From the NCBI GenBank assembly GCA_016870425.1, contig VGBQ01000175.1, positions 1 through 5,219 on the forward strand: a DNA stretch of 5,219 bases. Reading direction: 5' to 3'. Shown here one piece after another: positions 1 to 5,219 of this stretch; the stretch's first letter is position 1; every line of letters starts with the position of its first letter. This DNA is from Actinomycetota bacterium. GTDB lineage: Bacteria > Actinomycetota > Actinomycetes > S36-B12. Position numbers and translations under genes: made by a program. The notes below the pieces were generated by a model, which was not told the origin of the DNA, did no database searches, and saw nothing but the letters and a program-made list of their open reading frames with translations.

Positions 1-688
1 CGAAGGACAGCCTGCCCGCCTCCGCGAGGATCGCGTCGGTGTCGGCGATCGCGCCGCGGGCGACGTTGACGAGCAGCGCGCCGTCGCGCATCCGCGCAAG
101 GAAGCCGGCATCCACCATCCCTCGGGTGGAGTCCTCGAGCGGTACGGCGATCACGACAATGTCGGCTTGGCGGACGAGGTCGTCGAGATCCGCGCGGGCT
201 CGCACACCTTCACGTGCCGTGCGACCGACCAGGATCACCTCGCACTCGAAGCCCTCGAGACGTCTCGCGAGCGCCTGGCCGATGCCTCCCGCACCCACGA
301 TGACCACTCGCTTGTCGGCGAGCGCGTCGTAGCGATCGTGGATGAAGTCCCCGGCCGGCATCGCCCGGGCCATGTCGTCGATGCGCCGCAGCCGGGAGAG
401 GATCAGGCCCACCGCCAACTCGGCAGTGCTCGCGTCGTGCACTCCCGCCGCATTGCAGAGCGTCACGCCATCGGGCAGGTGCGCGAGCACATGCTCGAAA
501 CCCGCTGTCGGCAGCTGGCACACCTCGAGGTCGGGCATGAGGCGCATGGCCTCGAAGGCCCACTCCCCCGCCATGTAGGACGGCACGTAGAAGCGCGTGC
601 CCTGCGGCGGAGCGGCAGGCTCGCCATCCCAGACGACGAGATCGTCACGGCCGACGTGGTCGGCGATCTCGCGCGGCAGGACGATCAT
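1..688 (-). CDS. D-isomer-specific 2-hydroxyacid dehydrogenase, C-terminus cut by window edge
   Basis: This is an NAD(P)-dependent oxidoreductase of the D-2-hydroxyacid dehydrogenase family, which interconverts 2-oxoacids and D-2-hydroxyacids in the cytosol. 229 residues are visible; complete family members are usually about 300-330. The N-terminal part is the start of the substrate/catalytic domain. A conserved N79-A-A-G-V-H84 stretch and the S87-T-A-E90 helix precede the Rossmann fold, whose dinucleotide loop is V131-G-A-G-G-I-G137. The family signature LLVNVARGA spans 205-213, with R211 the expected catalytic arginine. The partner Glu and His of the active site lie beyond the edge. The second Rossmann strand ends in G155-R156-T-A-R159 rather than an Asp, which favours NADP(H). 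The start chosen is ATG at 688, preceded by a weak G-rich RBS. An in-frame ATG at 751 would add 21 residues lacking family character. The gene is divergent from the sugar dehydrogenase. The substrate cannot be named; glyoxylate/hydroxypyruvate reductase or a phosphoglycerate dehydrogenase-like enzyme are both possible. Confidence 0.9.
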   Translation of the reverse strand, partial: MIVLPREIADHVGRDDLVVWDGEPAAPPQGTRFYVPSYMAGEWAFEAMRLMPDLEVCQLPTAGFEHVLAHLPDGVTLCNAAGVHDASTAELAVGLILSRLRRIDDMARAMPAGDFIHDRYDALADKRVVIVGAGGIGQALARRLEGFECEVILVGRTAREGVRARADLDDLVRQADIVVIAVPLEDSTRGMVDAGFLARMRDGALLVNVARGAIADTDAILAEAGRLSF

Positions 689-765
689 GCGGCTACCCCA
701 CCACACGGACACCCCGGCGCAGCTCCCAGGTCGCGTGCTCCCGCCGGACATCGCATAGTGCAGGG
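689..765. promoter_or_regulatory. 77-bp divergent intergenic region
   Basis: This spacer separates the start codons of the minus-strand hydroxyacid dehydrogenase (688) and the plus-strand lipoprotein gene (766), so promoters for both genes should lie in it or reach into the opposite gene. I see no convincing -35 hexamer and no clear operator palindrome. The only promoter-like element is CATAGT at 754-759, read toward the right. If the hydroxyacid dehydrogenase instead starts at the in-frame ATG at 751, the spacer shrinks to 14 bp. Confidence 0.5.
754..759 (+). promoter_or_regulatory. Possible -10 element of a leaderless transcript
   Basis: CATAGT matches TATAAT at four of six positions and ends 6 nt before the GTG at 766. 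That is the usual distance from a -10 box to the transcription start. A transcript starting at or beside the GTG would be leaderless, a common arrangement in Actinobacteria. No good -35 hexamer is seen 16-18 nt upstream, so the call is tentative. Confidence 0.3.
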
Positions 766-1839
766 GTGCGTCTCATCACTTTCGGACTCGTGTCGCTGGC
801 CTCACTCGCCCTCACCGCCTGCGCCTCCGGCAGCCCAGTCGCGGGCCCGGTCCCCGCCACCCCGTCAACCGACCCACCTGCCGTGACGGTGGCCGCCGAC
901 CAGGCGACCGCTCTCATCACCCCCTGGGGCCTGGTTCGCCTGCCCGACGGTTCCGCGCTGGTGAGCGAGAGGGACACCGGTCGCATCGTGCAGGTGGCCG
1001 CCGATCGCTCAGTCAGCGAGGTCACGCGGATAGCCGAGACTGCTGCGAGCGGCGAAGGCGGTCTGATGGGCCTGGCCGTCGACCCCACGGGCACATGGCT
1101 GTACGCCTATGTCACAACGGCCGACGACAACCGCGTCGTCCGCCTCCGCCTGGACGACCCCGATGCTCCCCGCGAGGAGATCGTCACCGGCATCCCCAAG
1201 GCCGAGACCCACAACGGCGGCCGCATCGCCTTCGGTCCGGACGGCATGCTCTACGTCGCCACCGGCGATACCCGCGTCGACGACCTCGCCCAGGATCCGA
1301 CGTCCCTCGCCGGCAAGATCCTGCGCGTCGATCCCGAGGGCGGCGTACCCGACGACAACCCCTTCCCCGGGTCACCCGTGTGGAGCCTGGGCCATCGCAA
1401 TGTGCAGGGGCTCGCCTTCGACTCTCGGGGGCGCCTGTGGGCGACGGAGTTCGGGGAGAAGGACGCCGACGAGCTCAATCTCATCGAGGCGGGCGGCAAC
1501 TACGGCTGGCCCCTCGTCGAGGGCACCGGCACCGATCCGGCCTACATCAATCCGCAGGCGCAGTGGACGCCCACCTCGCTCGCTTCCCCCAGCGGCCTCG
1601 CGATCATCGACGATGTCGCCTACGTCGCATCGCTGCGCGGCGAGGTGCTCTGGCAGGTGCCCCTCGTGGACGGCCGGGCCGGGGAGCCCATCGCCCTCGA
1701 CCTGGGTGATCTCGGGCGACTGCGCACGGTCGAGGCGATGCCCGACGGCTCACTGTGGCTCATGACCTCCAACACCGACGGTCGCGGCGATCCGCGCGCC
1801 GGCGACGATCGCATCCTCGTGCTGAAGGTGGCGGCCTAG
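766..1839 (+). CDS. PQQ-dependent glucose/sorbosone dehydrogenase family lipoprotein
   Basis: This 357-residue protein belongs to the soluble glucose/sorbosone dehydrogenase family, a six-bladed beta-propeller that oxidises aldose sugars with pyrroloquinoline quinone and Ca2+. Residues 1-18 form a short hydrophobic signal ending in the lipobox L16-T-A-C19. A Pro/Ala/Ser/Thr-rich linker runs to about residue 43, so the enzyme should be membrane-anchored and face outside. Family landmarks in order are PWGLVRLPDG (53-62), GEGGLMGLAVDP (96-107), THNGGRIAFGPDG (148-160, with H149 matching the catalytic His), GHRNVQGLAF (209-218, with R211-N212), DELN (235-238), GNYGW (244-248) and GRLR (317-320), whose two Arg match the PQQ-binding pair. 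The loop usually reading EHGPxGGDE is E-F-G-E-K-D-A-D-E here (228-236). GTG at 766 is the only start giving a full signal peptide with a basic residue. No Shine-Dalgarno sequence is at a proper distance. The natural substrate is unknown, and PQQ use is inferred from family residues. The stop overlaps that of gatB. Confidence 0.92.
   Translation: MRLITFGLVSLASLALTACASGSPVAGPVPATPSTDPPAVTVAADQATALITPWGLVRLPDGSALVSERDTGRIVQVAADRSVSEVTRIAETAASGEGGLMGLAVDPTGTWLYAYVTTADDNRVVRLRLDDPDAPREEIVTGIPKAETHNGGRIAFGPDGMLYVATGDTRVDDLAQDPTSLAGKILRVDPEGGVPDDNPFPGSPVWSLGHRNVQGLAFDSRGRLWATEFGEKDADELNLIEAGGNYGWPLVEGTGTDPAYINPQAQWTPTSLASPSGLAIIDDVAYVASLRGEVLWQVPLVDGRAGEPIALDLGDLGRLRTVEAMPDGSLWLMTSNTDGRGDPRAGDDRILVLKVAA
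1836..1839. other. Shared palindromic CTAG stop of two convergent genes
   Basis: TAG at 1837-1839 ends the sugar dehydrogenase gene on the plus strand. The complement of 1836-1838 is also TAG and ends gatB on the minus strand. The two genes therefore overlap tail to tail by 4 bp, with no spacer for a conventional bidirectional terminator. Confidence 0.93.
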
Positions 1840-3347
1840 CTGTCGCTGACGCCGAGGCGCTCGAGCAGGAGCTCGCGCACCTTCCCTGCATCCGCTTGGC
1901 CGCGCGTCGCCTTCATGACGGCCCCCACGATCGCTCCCGCCGCCTGCACCTTGCCTCCGCGAATCTTCTCCGCGACGTCCGGCTGAGCAGCAAGCGCCTC
2001 GTCGATGGCCGCGAGCAGCGCTCCGTCATCCGACACGACGGCGAGACCACGAGCGGCGACGACCTCGTCCGGTGTGCCCTCCCCCGCGATCACGCCCTCG
2101 AAGACCTGACGCGCCAACTTGTCATTGAGCGCGCCCGACGCGATGAGCTCCTCGACGCGCGCGATATCGGCCGGAGCGACCGCGAGCGACCCGGGCTCCA
2201 CACCGGACTCGTTGGCGATGCGGGTGAACTCACCCGCCCACCACTTGCGCGCGGCATCCGGTGCCACGCCGGCAGCGACCGACGCCTCGACGAGCTCGAG
2301 GACCCCAGCGTTGACGAGGGTGGCCATCTCGAAGTCGCCGATGCCCCACGCCTCCGCCAGTCGCGCGCGGTGCACGGAGGGCTGCTCGGGTAGGCCGCGC
2401 CGGAGTTCCTCGACCCACTCGCGGTCAGGGGCAATCGGCACCAGGTCGGGCTCGGGGAAGTATCGGTAGTCCTCCGCGTGCTCCTTGGAGCGTCCGGGCG
2501 TGGTGACGCCGGTGTCCTCGTGGAAGTGGCGCGTCTCCTGCACGACCCGGCCACCGGACTTCAGCACGCCCGCCTGGCGCTCGATCTCGGAGCGGACTGC
2601 GCGCTCGACAGAGCGAAGCGAGTTGACGTTCTTAGTCTCCGACCGCGTGCCCCACTCGGCACCGGGCAGGTTGAGGGAGACGTTGGCGTCGCAGCGCAGT
2701 GATCCCTCCTCCATCTTGACGTCGGAGACACCGAGTCCGCGCATGATGTCGCGGAGCTCGGTGACGTAGGCGCGCGCGACCTCGGGAGCCAGGGCACCCG
2801 TGCCGGTCACGGGCTTGGTGACGATCTCCACGAGGGGAATCCCCGCGCGGTTGTAGTCGACGAGGGAGTAGTCGGCACCGTGGATGCGCCCGGTCGCGCC
2901 GCCGGCATGCGTGAGCTTGCCGGTGTCCTCCTCCAGGTGGACGCGCTCGATGCCCACGCGCACGACCATCGGCCCGTCATCGGTGGGCACCGTGACATCG
3001 AGGTAGCCATCGACGCACAGCGGCTCGTCGTACTGGCTCACCTGGTAGTCCTTGGGCATGTCCGGATAGAAGTAGTTCTTGCGCGCCATGCGGCACCACT
3101 GCGCGATGGAGCAGTTGAGTGCCAGGCCGATGCGGATCGTGGACTCGATCGCCATGGCATTCATCACCGGCATGGACCCCGGAAGGCCCAGGCAGACCGG
3201 ACACACCTGAGTGTTGGGCGGTGCACCGAAGGCCGTCGGGCACCCGCAGAAGATCTTGGACTCGGTGCCGAGCTCGACATGCACCTCCATGCCAATCACG
3301 GGCTCGAACTCGGCGACAGCCTCGGCGTAGGGAACGGGCGTGCTCAC
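1836..3347 (-). CDS. gatB: Asp-tRNA(Asn)/Glu-tRNA(Gln) amidotransferase subunit B
   Basis: GatB is the kinase/transferase subunit of GatCAB. It uses ATP to phosphorylate the side chain of Glu on tRNA(Gln) or Asp on tRNA(Asn), then amidates it with ammonia channelled from GatA. The 503-residue product has the usual length. Cradle-domain motifs are G19-M-E-V-H-V-E-L26, PNTQVCPVCLGLPG (44-57), the H137-L-E-E-D-T-G-K144 metal/ATP segment, YNRAGIPLVEIVT (165-177), KMEEGSLRCDANVS (211-224), TRSETKNVNS (234-243) and EDYRYFPEPDL (292-302). The C-terminal helical/YqeY-like tRNA-binding domain starts near residue 355 and includes the conserved GKVQAAGAIVGAVMKAT (465-481). C34, C36, C49 and C52 form a probable zinc site. 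The start chosen is GTG at 3347, which overlaps the gatA stop as GTGA and has AGGAGG 10 nt upstream. An upstream start at 3383 would add 12 unlike residues and lie deep inside gatA. This is the last gene of the operon. Confidence 0.97.
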   Translation of the reverse strand: MSTPVPYAEAVAEFEPVIGMEVHVELGTESKIFCGCPTAFGAPPNTQVCPVCLGLPGSMPVMNAMAIESTIRIGLALNCSIAQWCRMARKNYFYPDMPKDYQVSQYDEPLCVDGYLDVTVPTDDGPMVVRVGIERVHLEEDTGKLTHAGGATGRIHGADYSLVDYNRAGIPLVEIVTKPVTGTGALAPEVARAYVTELRDIMRGLGVSDVKMEEGSLRCDANVSLNLPGAEWGTRSETKNVNSLRSVERAVRSEIERQAGVLKSGGRVVQETRHFHEDTGVTTPGRSKEHAEDYRYFPEPDLVPIAPDREWVEELRRGLPEQPSVHRARLAEAWGIGDFEMATLVNAGVLELVEASVAAGVAPDAARKWWAGEFTRIANESGVEPGSLAVAPADIARVEELIASGALNDKLARQVFEGVIAGEGTPDEVVAARGLAVVSDDGALLAAIDEALAAQPDVAEKIRGGKVQAAGAIVGAVMKATRGQADAGKVRELLLERLGVSDS

Positions 3348-4852
3348 AGCGACGGCACCTCCTCGATGAGCAGGTGGCCCCATCGGTCGCGCAGCGCTCC
3401 CTCGAGCGCACCTCCGACGAGGTAGAGGCGGTCATCGGCCATAGGCGGTGCCATGACCTGCAGGCCCACGGGCAGGCCATCTTCGGGGGCTAGGCCGACG
3501 GGCAGAGACATCGCACAGTTGCCGGCCATGTTGACCGGGATGGTCGCGACGTCATTGAGGTACATCGCGAGTGGATCGTCGACCTTCTCGCCAATGCGGA
3601 AGGCGGTCGTGGGTGCGGTCGGCGACACGAGCACGTCGCACTGCGCGAAAGCGGCATCGAAGTCGCGCTGGATGAGCGTGCGCACCTTCTGCGCCTGGCC
3701 GTAGTAGGCGTCGTAGTAGCCGCTGGAGAGCGCATAGGTGCCGAGCATGATGCGGCGCTTCACCTCGGGGCCGAAGCCGGCCTCGCGCGTGAGCGACATG
3801 ACCTCCTCGACGGACCGATCGCCGTCGTCGCCGACGCGCAGGCCGTAGCGCATGCCGTCGAAGCGGGCGAGGTTGGAGGAGCACTCGCTCGGCAGGATGA
3901 GGTAGTAGGCGCCGAGTGCGTAGTCGAAGTGCGGGCACGACACCTCGACCACCTCCGCACCGAGGTGCTCGAGGATCTCCACCGCTTCGCGGAAGCGCTG
4001 CTCGACGCCGGCCTGGTAGCCCTCGCCGGTGAGCTCGCGCACGAGGCCGATGCGCATGCCGCGCACGTCGGCGCGAGCGGCAGCCGCGACGACATCGGGC
4101 ATGGGATCGGGGATCGAGGTGGAGTCCCGGGGGTCGTGGCCGCCGATGACGGAGTGCAGCAGCGCGGCGTCCATGACCGTCCGCGTGCACGGCCCCGCCT
4201 GGTCGAGGCTCGAGGCGAGCGCGACGAGGCCGTAGCGCGAGACGCCGCCGTAGGTCGGCTTGACGCCGACCGTGCCGGTGACCGCGGCGGGCTGGCGGAT
4301 GGATCCGCCGGTGTCGGTGCCGATCGCGAGGGGCGCCTCGAAGGAGGCGATGGCCGCGGCCGATCCACCACCGGAGCCGCCGGGGATGCGGTCGAGATCC
4401 CAGGGATTGTGCGTCGGTCCGTACGCCGAGTGCTCGGTGGAGGACCCCATAGCGAACTCGTCCATGTTGGTCTTGCCGAGGATGGGAATCCCCGCGGCGC
4501 GAAGGCGCTCGACGACGGTGGCGTCGTAGGGCGGCCGCCAGCCCTCGAGGATGCGCGAGCCGCACGTGGTGGGCACGCCCTTCATCGCGAGGATGTCCTT
4601 GAGTGCGAGGGGTACGCCGGCGAGCGGGCCGAGGGGCTCGCCCGCCGCGCGGCTCGCATCGACCGCATCCGCCGTCGCCAGCGCTCCTTGGCCATCGACG
4701 TGCAGGAAGGCGTGGACGCGATCATCTACCTCGGCGATGCGGTCCAGGTGAGCCTGCGTCACCTCGCGCGCACTCACCTCTCCCTCGGCGATGGCCTCGG
4801 CGAGGGTCGCTGCGCTCTGTCGGATCAGGTCGCGCTCAAGGGGGGTGCTCAC
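3344..4852 (-). CDS. gatA: Asp-tRNA(Asn)/Glu-tRNA(Gln) amidotransferase subunit A
   Basis: GatA is the glutaminase subunit of GatCAB, an amidase-signature enzyme that releases ammonia from glutamine and passes it through an internal channel to GatB. The 502-residue product is full length for the family. The Ser-cisSer-Lys triad is intact: K85 in PLALKD, S160 in the Gly/Ser-rich G158-G-S-G-G-G-S164 loop, and S184 in GTDTGGSIRQPA (178-189). The spacings of 75 and 24 residues match the K79/S154/S178 triad known from the Staphylococcus aureus enzyme. Other family landmarks are GKTNMDEFAMGSS (126-138), GVKPTYGGVSRYGL (196-209), SLDQAGP (215-221) and the C-terminal SLPVG (449-453) and GLPVGLQ (459-465). 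The start is GTG at 4852, overlapping the gatC stop as GTGA and preceded by GAGGAG 5 nt upstream, inside the end of gatC. Its stop overlaps the gatB start in the same way, so the three cistrons are probably translationally coupled. Confidence 0.98.
   Translation of the reverse strand: MSTPLERDLIRQSAATLAEAIAEGEVSAREVTQAHLDRIAEVDDRVHAFLHVDGQGALATADAVDASRAAGEPLGPLAGVPLALKDILAMKGVPTTCGSRILEGWRPPYDATVVERLRAAGIPILGKTNMDEFAMGSSTEHSAYGPTHNPWDLDRIPGGSGGGSAAAIASFEAPLAIGTDTGGSIRQPAAVTGTVGVKPTYGGVSRYGLVALASSLDQAGPCTRTVMDAALLHSVIGGHDPRDSTSIPDPMPDVVAAAARADVRGMRIGLVRELTGEGYQAGVEQRFREAVEILEHLGAEVVEVSCPHFDYALGAYYLILPSECSSNLARFDGMRYGLRVGDDGDRSVEEVMSLTREAGFGPEVKRRIMLGTYALSSGYYDAYYGQAQKVRTLIQRDFDAAFAQCDVLVSPTAPTTAFRIGEKVDDPLAMYLNDVATIPVNMAGNCAMSLPVGLAPEDGLPVGLQVMAPPMADDRLYLVGGALEGALRDRWGHLLIEEVPSL
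3358..3363 (-). promoter_or_regulatory. Ribosome binding site of gatB
   Basis: AGGAGG on the minus strand lies 10 nt before the GTG at 3347, inside the last codons of gatA. It supports the GTGA-overlap start over the longer reading frame beginning at 3383. Confidence 0.7.
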
Positions 4853-5148
4853 TCCTGCTCCTCGAGGATCCGCGGCACGCGGAAGCGGTCGTCCTCCACC
4901 GCCGGGGCGGCCGCGAGGGCGTCGGCCCGCGCCAGGCTCGGGCGAGCCTCGTCGGGCCGCGTGACGTTGACCAGCGGCACCGGGTGGGAGGTCGGCGGGA
5001 TGTCGTCGGCGGCCACCTCGGAGACCCGCGCCACCGAGGTGAGGATGACATCGAGCTGCTCGGCGTAGTGATCGAGCTCGTCCTCGGCCAGGTCGAGGCG
5101 GGCGAGGCGGGCGAGGTGCGCGACCTCCGCGCGGGTGATCGCGGACAT
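4849..5148 (-). CDS. gatC: Asp-tRNA(Asn)/Glu-tRNA(Gln) amidotransferase subunit C
   Basis: GatC is the small scaffold subunit that wraps around the GatA-GatB interface and stabilises the complex. The 99-residue product has the family's typical length. Visible family features are the N-terminal helix ITREEVAHLARLARL-type segment (ITRAEVAHLARLARLDL, 4-20), an amphipathic E23-D-E-L region leading into QLDVIL (31-36) and VARVSEVAADDIPPT (39-53), the SHPVPLVNVTRPDE linker (54-67), and the C-terminal FRVPRIL (88-94) that contacts GatA. The start chosen is ATG at 5148, where family similarity begins. It has no Shine-Dalgarno sequence, since the preceding bases are pyrimidine-rich (CCCCTCC). A -10-like TAGACT ends 7 nt upstream, suggesting leaderless initiation. 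An alternative GTG at 5175 would add nine residues. This is the first gene of the gatCAB operon, and its TGA overlaps the GTG of gatA. Confidence 0.96.
   Translation of the reverse strand: MSAITRAEVAHLARLARLDLAEDELDHYAEQLDVILTSVARVSEVAADDIPPTSHPVPLVNVTRPDEARPSLARADALAAAPAVEDDRFRVPRILEEQE
4858..4863 (-). promoter_or_regulatory. Ribosome binding site of gatA
   Basis: GAGGAG on the minus strand sits 5 nt before the GTG at 4852, within the Glu-rich C-terminal codons of gatC. It supports the GTG of the GTGA overlap as the gatA start. Confidence 0.7.
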
Positions 5149-5155
5149 GGAGGGG

Positions 5156-5161
5156 AGTCTA
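5156..5161 (-). promoter_or_regulatory. Putative -10 element of the gatCAB promoter
   Basis: TAGACT on the minus strand fits the actinobacterial TAnnnT -10 pattern and is separated by 7 nt from the ATG of gatC at 5148. Transcription would then start at or next to the ATG. The -35 region is weak: TCGAGT at 5178-5183 matches TTGACA at three positions with a 16-nt spacer. If correct, gatC mRNA is leaderless. Confidence 0.4.
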
Positions 5162-5175
5162 TTGACCGGGTTCAC

Positions 5176-5219
5176 TCACTCGACGAGGCCCAGGCTCATT
5201 CGGGTGCCTCCGCTCTCGC
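5176..5219 (-). CDS. Possible 3' end of an upstream minus-strand gene
   Basis: The minus strand is open from the right edge to a TGA at 5176-5178, giving 13 residues that end in RMSLGLVE. This could be the C-terminus of a gene lying 27 nt upstream of gatC, or simply intergenic sequence with no stop. Thirteen codons are too few to recognise a family or judge codon use. A short reading of MSLGLVE starting at 5199 is also possible but has no independent support. Confidence 0.2.
   Translation of the reverse strand, partial: ESGGTRMSLGLVE

Noticed and set aside
689..751. An N-terminal extension of the hydroxyacid dehydrogenase from an in-frame ATG at 751
   Set aside because: The 21 added residues are Gly/Ser/Trp-rich and unlike the family's N-terminus, and the extension would leave only 14 bp for two divergent promoters. 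It is not fully excluded.
167..886. A 239-codon plus-strand frame opposite the hydroxyacid dehydrogenase, running into the lipoprotein gene
   Set aside because: Its product is Arg/His/Pro-rich and of low complexity with no family motifs. The minus-strand frame carries an unmistakable Rossmann fold, so this is a shadow.
1862..1875. A small hairpin, CGAGC-agga-GCTCG, just inside the 3' end of gatB, considered as a terminator
   Set aside because: The stem is only 5 bp, it lies within conserved-looking C-terminal codons of gatB, and no T-tract follows on either strand.
1836..3383. A longer gatB beginning at 3383 (515 residues)
   Set aside because: The 12 extra residues do not look like GatB and would overlap gatA by 40 bases. 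The GTG at 3347 has a strong Shine-Dalgarno site and mirrors the gatC/gatA junction.
3552..4565. A 337-codon minus-strand frame inside gatA
   Set aside because: It is a frame-shifted, extremely Arg-rich reading of gatA; the gatA frame holds the complete catalytic triad and conserved motifs.
3929..5068. A 379-codon open frame on the plus strand, antisense to gatC and gatA
   Set aside because: It lies wholly opposite two certain genes. It is rich in Arg, Gly, Ala, Asp and His with no recognisable domain, as expected when GC-rich codons suppress stops on the complementary strand.
1..5219. A mobile element, CRISPR array, RNA gene or novel multi-gene system
   Set aside because: No transposase, terminal repeats, direct-repeat array or tRNA/rRNA-like sequence was seen by eye. 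Nearly all bases fall in five recognisable chromosomal genes of uniform composition.

Overview
The window is high-GC DNA, roughly two thirds G+C, with strongly G/C-ending codons. Gene content and protein style point to an actinobacterium, most likely of the Micrococcales/Microbacteriaceae type; that placement is an inference from sequence style, not a database match. It carries five clear genes on two strands and is packed almost without gaps.

Layout. Positions 1-688 (minus) hold the N-terminal three quarters of a D-isomer-type 2-hydroxyacid dehydrogenase that runs off the left edge. A 77-bp divergent spacer follows (689-765). Positions 766-1839 (plus) encode a lipoprotein of the PQQ-dependent glucose/sorbosone dehydrogenase family. 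From 5148 leftward to 1836 (minus) lies a compact gatC-gatA-gatB operon for the tRNA-dependent amidotransferase GatCAB. The last 71 bases are upstream of gatC and may include the tail of another minus-strand gene.

How the genes work together. GatC, GatA and GatB form one enzyme. GatA releases ammonia from glutamine, GatB phosphorylates the misacylated Glu-tRNA(Gln) or Asp-tRNA(Asn) and transfers the ammonia to it, and GatC is the small scaffold joining them. The three cistrons are joined by two nearly identical 4-nt GTGA stop/start overlaps, which suggests coupled translation and balanced subunit supply. The two flanking enzymes are oxidoreductases with no evident link to the operon or to each other beyond sharing a divergent promoter region.

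Points of interest. The sugar-dehydrogenase gene and gatB converge and share a palindromic CTAG as the stop codon on both strands. gatC, and less surely the lipoprotein gene, look leaderless, with a -10-like hexamer 6-7 nt before the start codon and no Shine-Dalgarno sequence. I found no mobile element, CRISPR array, RNA gene or unknown defence or biosynthetic system. This is an ordinary core-genome region with some neat gene-boundary architecture.
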